The notes: generated by a model not told the origin, from the letters alone. Numbered from the stretch's first letter, positions 8,465 through 17,851 are shown. The stretch is DNA of 64,000 nt from an uncultured Pelagibacteraceae bacterium (GCA_902552345.1 CACDGO010000001.1:124001-188000), one strand, 5' to 3'. Translations and numbers: made by a program.

Positions 8465-9624
8465 GTAAAATTTTAAATACTTATAACAGAAAGAAAATCT
8501 CTTTTTCCAAGGGAAAAGGAAGTTTCTTATATACAACGAATGGAAAGAAATATTTAGATTTCGTTCAAGGAATCGCTGTTAATTGCTTAGGTCATGCTAA
8601 TGACTATTTAATAAGATCAATTAACAAACAATCTAAAAAATTATGGCACGTTTCAAACGTTTTCACTATTCCTGAGCAAGAGAGACTAGCAAAGAGATTA
8701 GCTCAAAAAACATTTGCTGATTATGTTACTTTTCAAAATTCTGGTGCAGAGGCAACGGAGGCAGCTATAAAATTCGCTAGAAGATATTTTTATTCAAAAG
8801 GTCAACCAAGAAAAAATAGAGTTCTTTGTATTAATAATAGTTTCCATGGAAGAACTATCGCAGCTATTTTTGCTAGTAACAGTAAAAAAGCTATTGAAGG
8901 TTTTAAACCTAAAGTAGATGGTTTTGATCACTTTAACTTTGGTGATCACAAAGGTTTGGAAAAAGCTATAACTAGCAGAACAGCAGCTATCATGGTCGAG
9001 ACAATCATGGGAGAAGGGGGCATTAAAGTTATTCCAGATTTCTGTCTCAAAGGTTTAAGAAAACTTTGTAATAAGAAAAAAATCTTACTCATTCTTGATG
9101 AGGTACAATGCGGTGTTGGAAGAAGTGGTAAATTTTTTGCTTTTGAATATGCAAAAATCAAACCTGATATTGTTCCAATAGCAAAAGGTATTGGCGGTGG
9201 TTTTCCAATAGGTGCAGTTTTAGTTAATAAGAAAGTAGCCTCGGGTATGAAGCCCGGATCACATGGCTCAACATTTGGTGGAAATCCTTTAGCAATGAGT
9301 GCCGGAAATGCTGTCATGGATACGATGTTTAAAAAAGGTTTCCTTAACAATGTGAGTAAAAATGGAAAATATTTTATAAATCAACTTAATAAAATAAAAA
9401 ATAAGTATCCTAAAATTATTAAAGAAGTTAGAGGCAAGGGACTTCTTATTGGACTCTGTCTTCACGTAAATCAAGCGAGATTTATTCAAAAGCTTTTAGA
9501 TAATAATTTGTTGACAGTAAGAGCTGCTGAAAATGTAGTCAGACTTTTGCCGCCTTTAAATGTAACAAAGAGTGAGATAAACTTGGGTTTAAAAATAATA
9601 GAAAAAGTTTGTAAAAAATTTTAA
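8461..9624 (+). CDS. argD: Acetylornithine aminotransferase
   Basis: This 387-residue class III pyridoxal-phosphate aminotransferase converts N-acetylglutamate semialdehyde to N-acetylornithine in arginine synthesis, and may also serve the lysine pathway. Visible features are the NSGAEATEAAIKFAR cofactor-binding loop, the LDEVQCGVGRSG aspartate motif and the lysine that binds the cofactor in IAKGIGGGFP. The following gene, argF, starts directly after its stop codon, which supports the arginine assignment over other class III enzymes. Start ATG 8461 overlaps the permease stop. Confidence 0.95.
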   Translation: MSKILNTYNRKKISFSKGKGSFLYTTNGKKYLDFVQGIAVNCLGHANDYLIRSINKQSKKLWHVSNVFTIPEQERLAKRLAQKTFADYVTFQNSGAEATEAAIKFARRYFYSKGQPRKNRVLCINNSFHGRTIAAIFASNSKKAIEGFKPKVDGFDHFNFGDHKGLEKAITSRTAAIMVETIMGEGGIKVIPDFCLKGLRKLCNKKKILLILDEVQCGVGRSGKFFAFEYAKIKPDIVPIAKGIGGGFPIGAVLVNKKVASGMKPGSHGSTFGGNPLAMSAGNAVMDTMFKKGFLNNVSKNGKYFINQLNKIKNKYPKIIKEVRGKGLLIGLCLHVNQARFIQKLLDNNLLTVRAAENVVRLLPPLNVTKSEINLGLKIIEKVCKKF

Positions 9625-10551
9625 ATGAAAAACTTTATAAATATCTCCGACTGTTCTTCAGTTGAACTTAGAGCAATAATTGAAGAAGCAAAAAAGAGAA
9701 AGCAAAATAGATTTGGACTAAATAAATCTGCGTCCGATAAAGATAAGCCCTTTGAAGGCAAAACGATGGCTATGATTTTTGAAAAACCATCTACCAGAAC
9801 AAGAATGTCATTTGACATTGCTGTTAAACAACTAGGAGGATCTTCAATTATTTTGAATCCTGACGGAATACATTATGGAAAGGGAGATGAAACTTTAAAA
9901 GATACAGCAAAAGTTTTATCAGAGTATGTTGACATCGTTATGTTGAGAACTTCGTCTCATAAAAATTTAGAAGAGTTTGGAAAACACTTAGATATTCCAA
10001 TTATCAACGGTTTATCTGATGTTAGTCATCCATGTCAAATTATGTCTGATATTCTTACTTATGAGGAAAGCAATGGTTCTATTGAGGGTAAAACTGTTTC
10101 TTGGATAGGAGATGGTAATAATAATATGTCAAATTCTTTGATTGAAGCTGCAGGTAAATTCAATTTTAAACTAAAAATTGGCTGTCCCAAAAAATATTCT
10201 CCAAACAAGAGCATATTAAAGCTAGCCAAAAAACAGAAAATAAAGTTAACAATTACGGCTCAACCTATAGAAGCCGCAACAGGAGCGGATTGTGTGATGA
10301 CAGATAAATGGATCTCAATGAATGACAAAGTAAACAAAGTTTCTAAAAAGAAAACTTTAAAACCTTATCAAGTTAATAAGAGATTAATGGGTAAGGCTAA
10401 TTCAGATGCTATCTTCATGCATTGTCTTCCAGTTGGAAGAGGAGAAGAAGTTACCGACGAAGTTATAGATGGAAATCAATCTGTTGTTTGGAGACAAGCA
10501 TTAAACAGAGTTCATGCTCAAAAAAGTATTATCAAATGGTGTCTCGATTAA
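9625..10551 (+). CDS. argF: Ornithine carbamoyltransferase
   Basis: This 308-residue anabolic enzyme condenses ornithine with carbamoyl phosphate to give citrulline. The carbamoyl-phosphate loop STRTR is at about residues 56-60, the HPCQ motif (SHPCQIMSD) is central, and the ornithine-side catalytic HCLP motif (FMHCLPVGRGEE) lies near the end. There is no gap after argD, so the pair is one operon. Its stop overlaps the convergent cytochrome c gene by four bases. Length and motifs are all ordinary for the family. Confidence 0.96.
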   Translation: MKNFINISDCSSVELRAIIEEAKKRKQNRFGLNKSASDKDKPFEGKTMAMIFEKPSTRTRMSFDIAVKQLGGSSIILNPDGIHYGKGDETLKDTAKVLSEYVDIVMLRTSSHKNLEEFGKHLDIPIINGLSDVSHPCQIMSDILTYEESNGSIEGKTVSWIGDGNNNMSNSLIEAAGKFNFKLKIGCPKKYSPNKSILKLAKKQKIKLTITAQPIEAATGADCVMTDKWISMNDKVNKVSKKKTLKPYQVNKRLMGKANSDAIFMHCLPVGRGEEVTDEVIDGNQSVVWRQALNRVHAQKSIIKWCLD

Positions 10552-11093
10552 GGTAAAGGTTTTGGATTATTGCCTTTTGAATTCATATATAAAATAACTG
10601 AAGCTCTATCTTTTTCTTTTCTAAGTCCTGCAAAAGCCATTTTAGTACCTTTTATGTAGGCTTGAGGTTTGATTAAATAACTATTCATTTCCTCAAATGA
10701 CCATTCTTTGGCATAAGCAACCATTGCTTTAGAATACTTATAATCGCTCACTGAACCTGCTGTTCTTCCAATTACATTCCATAAATTTGGCCCTATCATA
10801 TTTTTTCCACCTGCTGCAATCATATGACAAGCGCTACATTTTTTAAAAACCTTCTCTCCATGAGCTAGGTCACCCATAGCTAGCAAAGCTTTGATATCAA
10901 CTACCTCTTTTACCTCTGCAGTCGTTTCAGCAGAGTCACTAGTTGAAGCAACTTCCAAACCTTCAACTTTATATGCCGTTTGCTTAGGTTTTTCTACATG
11001 AAATAAGATATCAGTAAATTTTCCAATCCCTATTACAATTAAAGCTGTCAAAAGCACCGCTGCAATTATTTTATTTATTTCAAAACTATCCAT
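10548..11093 (-). CDS. Membrane-anchored class I cytochrome c (CycM-like)
   Basis: This 181-residue protein has an uncleaved N-terminal helix (about residues 8-25), an acidic and alanine/threonine-rich linker to about residue 70, and a class I cytochrome c domain. The haem-binding motif is C86-S-A-C-H90 and the likely axial methionine is M152 (KGTKMAFAG). Membrane-bound cytochromes of this kind (CycM, c552) carry electrons from the bc1 complex to the aa3 oxidase in alphaproteobacteria; the aa3 genes lie 32 kb further on. It is a lone gene facing argF, with a 93-base divergent gap to kdsB. Confidence 0.9.
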   Translation of the reverse strand: MDSFEINKIIAAVLLTALIVIGIGKFTDILFHVEKPKQTAYKVEGLEVASTSDSAETTAEVKEVVDIKALLAMGDLAHGEKVFKKCSACHMIAAGGKNMIGPNLWNVIGRTAGSVSDYKYSKAMVAYAKEWSFEEMNSYLIKPQAYIKGTKMAFAGLRKEKDRASVILYMNSKGNNPKPLP

Positions 11094-11163
11094 AATTTTG
11101 GTAGATACTAATTAGACGTATAACACGAGTTTTAAAAAAAAAACTTAAAATTACCAAATTTTT

Positions 11164-11181
11164 TTGCGTCTCTAAGACGCA
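11164..11181 (+). promoter_or_regulatory. Palindromic hairpin just before kdsB
   Basis: TGCGTCT-CTA-AGACGCA (11165-11181) is a perfect seven-base-pair palindrome with a three-base loop that ends five bases before the kdsB start codon, where a ribosome-binding site would normally lie. No Shine-Dalgarno sequence is visible. It could be a protein operator or a hairpin limiting translation; the function is an inference. Confidence 0.35.
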
Positions 11182-11186
11182 TAATT

Positions 11187-11924
11187 ATGAATAAAATTGT
11201 AATAATAATACCCTCTAGATTAAAGGCTCAAAGACTACCCAATAAACCTCTTAAACTTATAAAGAATAAAGAGATGATAATTCATGTCCACGAGGCTGCA
11301 AAAAAGGCGGACTCCGGAGAGGTAATTATAGCAACGCCTGATAAGAAAATTATTGATTTGATCGAAAACGTTGGAGGGAAGGCAATCATGACGGCTGAAA
11401 ATCACGAGACCGGCACGGACAGAGTATTTGAGGTTTTTAAAAAAACTTTAAATAGTAATGCACAAATAATTGTAAATCTTCAAGGCGATATGCCTAATAT
11501 TCAACCGCTGGATATTAAAAATTTAATTAGTTACATGAATTTAGGTAAATGTGAAATAGGAACTTTAGCGAGTGAGTTAAGTTCAGATACAGAAATTGAA
11601 AATCAAAATATAGTAAAGGTTCTAGTAAAAAAAAAACTAGAAATAGGAATGTTTGCTGAAGCTTTAGATTTTGTTAGAATGAAACCCGTAACCGATAATA
11701 AAATTTACCATCATATTGGTATTTATGCCTTTACTAACAAAGCATTATTAAGGTATGTAAGTTTAAAAAGGTCAAAACTTGAATTAGAAAGAAAACTTGA
11801 ACAGTTAAGAGCTATGGAAAATGGGATGAAAATTCATGTTGGATATATTGCTTCATCTCCTTTAAGTGTAGATACTGAACAAGATTTAATTAAAGTAAAA
11901 AAAATAATGGAAAACAATGAGTAA
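11187..11924 (+). CDS. kdsB: 3-deoxy-manno-octulosonate cytidylyltransferase
   Basis: This 245-residue nucleotidyltransferase activates Kdo as CMP-Kdo for lipopolysaccharide core assembly. The N-terminal IIPSRLKAQRLPNKPL loop (CTP binding), ETGTDRVFE, the NLQGDMPNIQP metal-site region and HHIGIYAFTNKAL are all characteristic. The product feeds the Kdo transferase encoded at 35130-36398. It overlaps pheA by eight bases, so the two are co-translated; both sit on one transcript probably starting in the gap after the divergent cytochrome gene. Confidence 0.95.
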   Translation: MNKIVIIIPSRLKAQRLPNKPLKLIKNKEMIIHVHEAAKKADSGEVIIATPDKKIIDLIENVGGKAIMTAENHETGTDRVFEVFKKTLNSNAQIIVNLQGDMPNIQPLDIKNLISYMNLGKCEIGTLASELSSDTEIENQNIVKVLVKKKLEIGMFAEALDFVRMKPVTDNKIYHHIGIYAFTNKALLRYVSLKRSKLELERKLEQLRAMENGMKIHVGYIASSPLSVDTEQDLIKVKKIMENNE

Positions 11925-12759
11925 AATAACGATTGCTATCCAAGGTGAGCTAGGTGCTTATTCACACATTGCAGCCGAAAATTTGTATAAAGGAGCAGAG
12001 ATTAAAACCTGTAATACTTTCGAGGAGACTTTTAAACAAGCATATAATGACCCAAACTGTAAGATAGTAATCCCGATAGAAAACTCATTAGCTGGCAGAG
12101 TAGCTGATATTCATTATTTACTCCCAAAGTATAAATTACAAATCCATGGTGAACACTTTCAAACTGTAGAACATAATTTGTTATGTAAAAAAGAGGCTAA
12201 CATGGAAGATATAAAATTTGTAAGAAGTCATGCACAAGCAATTGGACAGTGTCAAAATTTGATTAACAAAAAAAAATTCAAATCAATAATTTCTGCCGAT
12301 ACCGCGGGTTCTGCTAAAGATTTGTCAGAAGGAAAAGATAAATCGATAGCAGCTATTGCTTCTGAACTCTCAGCAAAAATTTATAATTTAAAAATACTAG
12401 AAAAAAATATAGAAGATGAAAAAGGAAATATGACTAGATTTTTAGTAATGGGAAAAAACATTGAACAACCTGAATTTCAAAGTAAAAAAGATTTCATTAC
12501 AAGTTGTATATTTAGAGTAAAAAGTGAACCATCAGCCTTGTATAAATGTTTAGGTGGTTTTGCGACTAATCAAGTAAATCTAACTAAACTTGAGAGCTTT
12601 TCTGTAAAAAATACATTTGATCAAGCAAATTTTTATCTTGATCTAGAGGGTCATCTGGAACAACCTGGAGTGAAAAAAGCACTTGAGGAACTTGGATTTC
12701 ATACTGAAACTCTAGATATTTTGGGAGTTTATGAGGCTTCTTCATATAGAAAAAAATAG
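11917..12759 (+). CDS. pheA: Prephenate dehydratase
   Basis: This 280-residue monofunctional enzyme makes phenylpyruvate for phenylalanine synthesis. The dehydratase domain covers roughly residues 4-180 (IAIQGELGAYSH at the start, PIENSLAGRV, and the catalytic DTAGSAKDLS loop). A regulatory ACT domain follows (about 190-275; SEPSALYKCLGGFA, then LTKLESF). The usual ESRP phenylalanine-binding motif reads ESFS here; I recall similar ESY/ESF forms in other alphaproteobacteria. There is no chorismate mutase domain, so that step must be encoded elsewhere. Confidence 0.94.
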   Translation: MSKITIAIQGELGAYSHIAAENLYKGAEIKTCNTFEETFKQAYNDPNCKIVIPIENSLAGRVADIHYLLPKYKLQIHGEHFQTVEHNLLCKKEANMEDIKFVRSHAQAIGQCQNLINKKKFKSIISADTAGSAKDLSEGKDKSIAAIASELSAKIYNLKILEKNIEDEKGNMTRFLVMGKNIEQPEFQSKKDFITSCIFRVKSEPSALYKCLGGFATNQVNLTKLESFSVKNTFDQANFYLDLEGHLEQPGVKKALEELGFHTETLDILGVYEASSYRKK

Positions 12760-12781
12760 TCCACAAAATTTGATTCTACCC

Positions 12782-12811
12782 TTGTAGTATTTAAATTGAT
12801 CTTGATATAAT
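12782..12811 (+). promoter_or_regulatory. Promoter of the 4.5S RNA gene
   Basis: A perfect -10 box TATAAT (12806-12811) lies 18 bases after a -35-like TTGTAG (12782-12787). The predicted start of transcription, about 12818, coincides with the expected first base of the SRP RNA, which makes this one of the more convincing promoters in the window. Confidence 0.65.
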
Positions 12812-12816
12812 CATAT

Positions 12817-12909
12817 TGAGGTTGGCATCAGGTGGATGTTTCATAAACCCGGTCAGGTCTGAAAAGAAGCAGCCGTAGTGAAAATTTTTCAGGTTGTTGC
12901 CTGCCTCTT
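12817..12909 (+). ncRNA. ffs: Signal recognition particle RNA (4.5S, small bacterial type)
   Basis: The conserved SRP core is visible: GGTCAGGTCTGAAAAGAAGC followed by AGCCGTAGTG, which holds the apical tetraloop and the Ffh-binding symmetric and asymmetric loops. The outer ends GAGG(TTGGCA) and (TTGTTGCC)TGCCTC pair to close the hairpin. A T-run follows (12907-12910). With Ffh this RNA targets nascent membrane proteins to the translocon. It is placed directly before dnaX, the usual alphaproteobacterial order. Confidence 0.93.
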
Positions 12910-12915
12910 TAAAAA

Positions 12916-14586
12916 ATGACTAATAAAGTTCTAGCACTTAAATATAGACCTCAAGAGTTCAAAGACTTGATAGGTCAAGAAATAATGGCTCAAACTATTA
13001 CTAATGCAATTTATCTTGGCAAAACTCCTAATGCTTATTTGTTAACAGGAATAAGAGGTGTAGGAAAAACAACCACAGCTCGTTTAATTGCAAAAGCTTT
13101 GAACTGTAAGAAAAACGATGATCCTAAAATAAAATGTTCGGCCGAAGAATTTTGCCCCACTTGCAAAGAAATTATAAATTCAAATCATATTGATATTTTA
13201 GAGATGGATGCTGCATCTAAAACTGGAATAGATGATGTAAGGGAGTTAATTGAAAATTCAAAGTACAGCCCAACAAGCGCCAAATTTAAAATATTTATAA
13301 TTGATGAAGTACACATGCTGTCAAAACAAGCATTTAACGGCTTACTTAAAACTTTAGAAGAGCCGCCACCAAGTTTAAAATTCATATTAGCAACCACAGA
13401 GGTTAGAAAAATACCTGTAACTATTTTATCAAGATGCCAAAGATTTGATCTTAAAAGAGTTAGTGTAGATCAACTTTGTGAGCACCTTAAAAAGATAGCA
13501 GATAAAGAGAAAGGAAAAATATCTGAAGATGCAATTAAACTTATCGCAAGAACTTCAGAAGGATCTGTTCGTGATTCTATATCATTACTTGATAGAGCTT
13601 TAATTTCTCAATCTATTAATGAAAATAAAAAAATAGAAGAACCTGATGTCAGGGTGATGTTAGGACTAGCAGATAAAAGCAAAGTTATCATACTATTTAA
13701 AGAAGTTTTGAGCGGCAATGAAAAGAATGCATCTAATATACTAAATGAATTGATAAACGACGGCTTGGATGCAAAGAACTTTTTAAATGATATTCTAGAA
13801 GTACTTTACTTGTTCAGCAGAAGAATAAGCCTTGGACCGATTGAAAAAGATATGTCAGTGTCAGAAGCTGAAGTTCAAATGATTGATCAATATTCTAAAA
13901 ATATCGACATGCAAGATATAGGCTTATTTTGGCAACTTACCATTAAGACCATCGATGACTTAAGAATAGTTGGAAATGAAAATCTAACTTTAGAAATGTA
14001 TATTATGCAACTAGTACATTTAAAAGATATAGATATAAAAAAAAAAGTTACGAATTTGGAAAAGGAAAGTAGCCAAATATCAAATGACACTTTAATAGGA
14101 AAAAAAATTGATGATCAAACAGTAGATAATTTTCCTAACCGAATAAAAAACCAATTAAAAAATATTAACCAAATAAAAACAAGTCCTATTAAAAAGTTGC
14201 CCAAAGATAATCAAAACACAAAAATTGAAATTACAAGTTTTCAAGATTTAATTAATTTAACTAATAAAGAAAAAGAGATAGAACTCAAATATGATCTTGA
14301 GAGAAATGTAAAATTAGTTAGTTTTAATAGAGGTAAAATTGATATTAGTTTTAATGAGAAACTAAATAAAAATTTTATAAAAAATCTTACAGAAAAACTA
14401 TTGTCATGGACAGGTGAAAGATGGATTATATCTTTGAGCAAAAATATTGAAGCAAAAAGTATTTATGAAAAAAATTTAGAAGATAAAAATATTATAATTA
14501 AAAAATTTAATAAAAGTAAAGTAGCACAGGATATACAAAAAGCTTTTCCTGATGCAAAATTAGTTGACTTAACCGAAGATGAATAA
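12916..14586 (+). CDS. dnaX: DNA polymerase III subunits gamma/tau
   Basis: This 556-residue clamp-loader ATPase has Walker A at residues 45-52 (GIRGVGKT), a four-cysteine zinc module (C64, C74, C80, C83), Walker B DEVH, and the sensor-1 region ending in LSRCQRF. The AAA+ and collar domains end near residue 370; the remaining tail is lysine/asparagine-rich and should contact DnaB and the polymerase alpha subunit. A run of ten adenines (14037-14046) lies exactly at that domain boundary and could cause slippage giving a short gamma form (see findings). Start ATG 12916 is just after the SRP RNA; the next gene ybaB begins directly after the stop. Confidence 0.95.
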   Translation: MTNKVLALKYRPQEFKDLIGQEIMAQTITNAIYLGKTPNAYLLTGIRGVGKTTTARLIAKALNCKKNDDPKIKCSAEEFCPTCKEIINSNHIDILEMDAASKTGIDDVRELIENSKYSPTSAKFKIFIIDEVHMLSKQAFNGLLKTLEEPPPSLKFILATTEVRKIPVTILSRCQRFDLKRVSVDQLCEHLKKIADKEKGKISEDAIKLIARTSEGSVRDSISLLDRALISQSINENKKIEEPDVRVMLGLADKSKVIILFKEVLSGNEKNASNILNELINDGLDAKNFLNDILEVLYLFSRRISLGPIEKDMSVSEAEVQMIDQYSKNIDMQDIGLFWQLTIKTIDDLRIVGNENLTLEMYIMQLVHLKDIDIKKKVTNLEKESSQISNDTLIGKKIDDQTVDNFPNRIKNQLKNINQIKTSPIKKLPKDNQNTKIEITSFQDLINLTNKEKEIELKYDLERNVKLVSFNRGKIDISFNEKLNKNFIKNLTEKLLSWTGERWIISLSKNIEAKSIYEKNLEDKNIIIKKFNKSKVAQDIQKAFPDAKLVDLTEDE

Positions 14587-14907
14587 ATGACAAATTTTTC
14601 TGACATGCTTTCAAAAGCAAAAGCGATGCAAGAGAAAATGAAAGATGCGCAAGAGCAAATTAAAAAAATTGAAGTCGAGGGCGAAGCTGGAGGAAATCTA
14701 GTGAAAGTTATATTATCAGGAGATTATGAGTTAAAGTCTATTACTATTAGTGATGCTGCAAAAAAAGAAAGTCAGGAAATAATTAATGATTTAATAATTG
14801 CAGCTTACAATAATGCAAAAGAGAACTTAAAAAAGAAATCTGCTGAAGAGCTATCTAAAGTGACAGGTGGACTTAATTTACCTTTAGATTTTAAACTTCC
14901 TTTTTGA
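14587..14907 (+). CDS. ybaB: YbaB/EbfC family nucleoid-associated protein
   Basis: This 106-residue small DNA-binding protein has the family's methionine- and lysine-rich start (FSDMLSKAKAMQEKMKDAQEQ), the VEGEAGGNLVKVILSGDYEL strand region and the C-terminal VTGGLNLP motif. It forms dimers that bind DNA with little sequence preference. The dnaX-ybaB-recR order is one of the best conserved in bacteria and supports the call. Its stop overlaps the recR start (TGATG). Confidence 0.95.
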   Translation: MTNFSDMLSKAKAMQEKMKDAQEQIKKIEVEGEAGGNLVKVILSGDYELKSITISDAAKKESQEIINDLIIAAYNNAKENLKKKSAEELSKVTGGLNLPLDFKLPF

Positions 14908-15512
14908 TGGATAATGAAATTCCAGAAATAAATGAATTAATTAAGCAATTTTCAAAATTGCCAGGCTTAGGACCAAAATCAGCAAAAAGAATAATACTTA
15001 AGTTGATTAATAATAAAGATAATATGGTAAAACCTTTGGCTAAATCACTAGCTGAGGTTTATAAAAAAGTAGTTAGGTGTGTAGATTGTGGAAATTTAAA
15101 AATAATCGATAAAGTATGTATTTGCTCTTCCGATAATTCTTATGACAAGATATGTGTCGTAGAAAATTTAGCTGATATGTGGGTTATTGAATCTGCAAAT
15201 ATTTACAAAGGTCATTATCATATTTTAGGGGGAACACTAAACTCAAATGAAAATTATGAGAAAAAAAATCTCCTCATAGAGTCTCTTGTTAAGAGAATTA
15301 AGAAAAACAATTTGAAAGAAGTGATTATTGCTACAAGTGCTACGGTTGAAGGTCAAACAACCGCTCATTATATAGAAGATACAATAAAAAATGATAAGCT
15401 TAGAATCACAAAGTTGGCACAAGGTCTACCTGTGGGTGGAGAAATTGAACAATTAGATGATGGAACTTTATTTTCAGCTTTTAAAAATAGAGTTCCAGTT
15501 ACAGGAAGTTAA
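14907..15512 (+). CDS. recR: Recombination mediator RecR
   Basis: This is about 201 residues from ATG 14907; a TTG at 14904 would add one residue. An N-terminal helix-hairpin-helix ([11 protein letters not shown]) is followed by the four-cysteine zinc finger ([16 protein letters not shown], slightly irregular in spacing), and a Toprim domain with [12 protein letters not shown] and the GGTLNS segment. RecR works with RecO and RecF to load RecA at gaps. It overlaps ybaB by one base, and its 3' end overlaps the convergent glcB gene by four bases. Confidence 0.95.
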   Translation: MDNEIPEINELIKQFSKLPGLGPKSAKRIILKLINNKDNMVKPLAKSLAEVYKKVVRCVDCGNLKIIDKVCICSSDNSYDKICVVENLADMWVIESANIYKGHYHILGGTLNSNENYEKKNLLIESLVKRIKKNNLKEVIIATSATVEGQTTAHYIEDTIKNDKLRITKLAQGLPVGGEIEQLDDGTLFSAFKNRVPVTGS

Positions 15513-17653
15513 TTACCTGCTTTTTTTTCTAATCTTTTTTGATGAAGCAAAGGTTCTGTATATCCAGATGGCTGCGTACGACCTTTAAATACAAGATCGC
15601 ATGCGGCTGAGAAAGCCACAGATTTATCAAAGTTGTCCGACATTTTTTGATAAGCTGGGTCATCTTTATTTTGTTCATCAACAATTTTAGCCATTTTTTT
15701 CATCACTTCCATAACTTGATTTTCTTTACAAACTCCATGATGTAACCAATTTGCAATATGTTGAGATGAAATTCTTAGTGTTGCTCTATCTTCCATAAGG
15801 CCAACGTTGTTTATATCTGGAACTTTTGAACAACCTACACCTTGATTAATCCATCTTACAACATATCCTAAAATTCCTTGTGCATTATTTTCTAATTCAC
15901 GGTTTATATCATCCATTGCCCAATTAGGTCTATCTGCTGTAGGTATTTCTAAAATATCATCAAGCTTAGCTTTAGATCTAGTTTTGATTTTATTTTGTTC
16001 ATCAAAAACATTTACTTTATGATAGTGCAATGAATGCAAAGTAGCTGCTGTAGGTGAAGGAACCCAAGCACAATTAGCACCAGATTTTGGGTGACCTATC
16101 TTTTGATCCATCATATTTGCCATCTTGTCTGGCATAGCCCACATTCCTTTTCCAATTTGAGCTTTACCTGAAAAACCACAACTTAGCCCAATATCTACAT
16201 TCCAGTTTTCATAGCTACCAAGCCAAGTAGATTTTTTCATATCTCCTTTAAAGATCATTGGTCCAGCTTCAAAAGAAGTGTGCATCTCATCCCCAGTCCG
16301 ATCTAAAAAACCTGTATTAATAAAGACTATCCTATTTTTTACTTGTCTAATACATTCCTTTAGGTTTACCGTTGTTCTTCTTTCCTCGTCCATAATTCCA
16401 ACTTTAATTGAATATTTTTTAATACCTAAAGCTTCCTCAACTTTTCCAAATAGTGTATTAGTAAAAGCTACTTCCTCTGGCCCATGCATTTTTGGTTTTA
16501 CTATGTAAACTGATCCAGTCCTAGAGTTTTTCTTGTTTTTAAAGTCATAAAAAGCACACAGCACAATTATGAATGCATCCATAATTCCTTCCGGAATTTC
16601 TGAGCCATCTTTAAGTATGATCGCAGAGTTAGTCATTAAATGACCTACATTTCTATTTAACAATAAAGCTCTACCATGAAGATTTATTTTATTACCATCT
16701 TTTGATATATAAGTTCTATCAGGGTTTAATTTTCTAATAATTTTTTTTCCATTTTTTTCAAATTTGGCTGTTAAATCACCTTTCATTAAACCTAGCCAGT
16801 TACGATAACATTTAATTTTATCTTCAGCATCAACTGCAGCAACAGAATCTTCATTATCAGTTATAGTTGAAAGAGCTGACTCAACAATAAAGTCTGAGAT
16901 TGATACTTTATCTATTTTTCCAATGAAATGATTTGGATCAATTAAAATATCAATATGAAGATTATTATTTTTTAATAAAATTGAAGTTAGTTTTTCTTTC
17001 TCACCATTAAATCCTATAAACTGATTTTTATTTTTTAAATATATTTCTTTTTTATCTAAAAGAAAAACTATGTTATTATTTCTAACTTTTAATTCAGAAA
17101 TGTCATTCCAACTCCCATTTTCAAGCGGAACAGTTTCATCTAAAAATTTTCTTACATAAGCAATAACTTTTCGTGCTTTTTTTTCGTCAAAACCATTAGC
17201 TTTGTCACCAGAAATTACATCAGTTCCATATAAAGCATCATATAAACTTCCCCATCTTGCGTTCGCTGCATTTAGAGCGTATCTTGCATTATCAATTGGT
17301 ACAACAAGTTGAGGGCCAGCAATGGTCGCTATTTCATCATCTACATTTGTAGTTTCAATGTTAAAATTATCTTTCTCCTTAACAATATATGAAATAGATT
17401 TTAAAAATTCTAAATATTCTTTCTTATTTAATTCTTTTCCTTTGTTTTTTTTGTGCCATTCATCTATTTTTTTTTGAATTTCCTCTCTTTTTTGAATTAA
17501 CTTTTTATTTACAGGTGCAAGTTCATGAACTATTTTTTCAAAATTAGTCCAAAATTCCTCTGACTCAATTTTTGTACCGGGAATTATTTCATTATTTACA
17601 AAATCAAATAATTTTGAATTGATTTGAAGCTCATTTTTTTTAATATAACTCAT
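15509..17653 (-). CDS. glcB: Malate synthase G
   Basis: This is a 714-residue enzyme from ATG 17653; malate synthase G is normally about 720. It joins glyoxylate and acetyl-CoA to malate. A longer reading frame exists to 17719, but its extra 22 residues are translated from the glycine riboswitch and should not be counted. Visible parts include the N-terminal [18 protein letters not shown] region, the TIM-barrel [15 protein letters not shown] and [16 protein letters not shown] segments, and the C-terminal [12 protein letters not shown] and [13 protein letters not shown]. The tandem riboswitch upstream ties expression to glycine, which can be converted to or from glyoxylate, so this gene lets the cell burn surplus glycine carbon. 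Confidence 0.96.
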   Translation of the reverse strand: MSYIKKNELQINSKLFDFVNNEIIPGTKIESEEFWTNFEKIVHELAPVNKKLIQKREEIQKKIDEWHKKNKGKELNKKEYLEFLKSISYIVKEKDNFNIETTNVDDEIATIAGPQLVVPIDNARYALNAANARWGSLYDALYGTDVISGDKANGFDEKKARKVIAYVRKFLDETVPLENGSWNDISELKVRNNNIVFLLDKKEIYLKNKNQFIGFNGEKEKLTSILLKNNNLHIDILIDPNHFIGKIDKVSISDFIVESALSTITDNEDSVAAVDAEDKIKCYRNWLGLMKGDLTAKFEKNGKKIIRKLNPDRTYISKDGNKINLHGRALLLNRNVGHLMTNSAIILKDGSEIPEGIMDAFIIVLCAFYDFKNKKNSRTGSVYIVKPKMHGPEEVAFTNTLFGKVEEALGIKKYSIKVGIMDEERRTTVNLKECIRQVKNRIVFINTGFLDRTGDEMHTSFEAGPMIFKGDMKKSTWLGSYENWNVDIGLSCGFSGKAQIGKGMWAMPDKMANMMDQKIGHPKSGANCAWVPSPTAATLHSLHYHKVNVFDEQNKIKTRSKAKLDDILEIPTADRPNWAMDDINRELENNAQGILGYVVRWINQGVGCSKVPDINNVGLMEDRATLRISSQHIANWLHHGVCKENQVMEVMKKMAKIVDEQNKDDPAYQKMSDNFDKSVAFSAACDLVFKGRTQPSGYTEPLLHQKRLEKKAGN

Positions 17654-17667
17654 ATGCACCAACCCTA

Positions 17668-17817
17668 CTGCCCCATCTGTATTGGCACCTGAGAGATTTA
17701 CTCCTTCGGTGAGACACAAGTCTCTTTCCAGAATTCATTTTTTTGCGGTCCTTTTGCCTGAGAGTTTCCTGGGCGGTTGCTCCTTCGGCGCTATAATTAA
17801 ATAGTCTCTCCCGATCT
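17668..17817 (-). ncRNA. Tandem glycine riboswitch controlling glcB
   Basis: Read on the minus strand, two glycine aptamers follow each other. Aptamer 1 has CGGGAGAGAC, GCGCCGAAGGAGCAACCGCC and AACTCTCAGGCAAAAGGACCG. After a short A-rich linker, aptamer 2 has TCTGGAAAGAGAC, TCACCGAAGGAGTAAATCTC and TCTCAGGTGCCAATACAGAT. These are the hallmark conserved boxes of the family. The second aptamer ends only about 15-20 bases before the glcB start, leaving no room for a separate terminator and favouring control of translation. A glycine-responsive riboswitch ahead of malate synthase has been described in SAR11. Confidence 0.95.
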
Positions 17818-17822
17818 GAAAT

Positions 17823-17851
17823 ATCTTCTAACACAAACAATTTAATGTCAA
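17823..17851 (-). promoter_or_regulatory. Promoter for riboswitch-glcB transcript
   Basis: On the minus strand a perfect -35 box TTGACA (17851-17846) is followed after 17 bases by a weak -10 (GAAGAT, 17828-17823). The predicted transcription start near 17816 falls at the 5' edge of the glycine riboswitch, which supports it. Confidence 0.5.

Noticed and set aside
17654-17719. 22-residue N-terminal extension of malate synthase G in the longest open frame
   Set aside because: It is translated from glycine aptamer 2, has no family similarity, and a good family start ([10 protein letters not shown]) exists at 17653.
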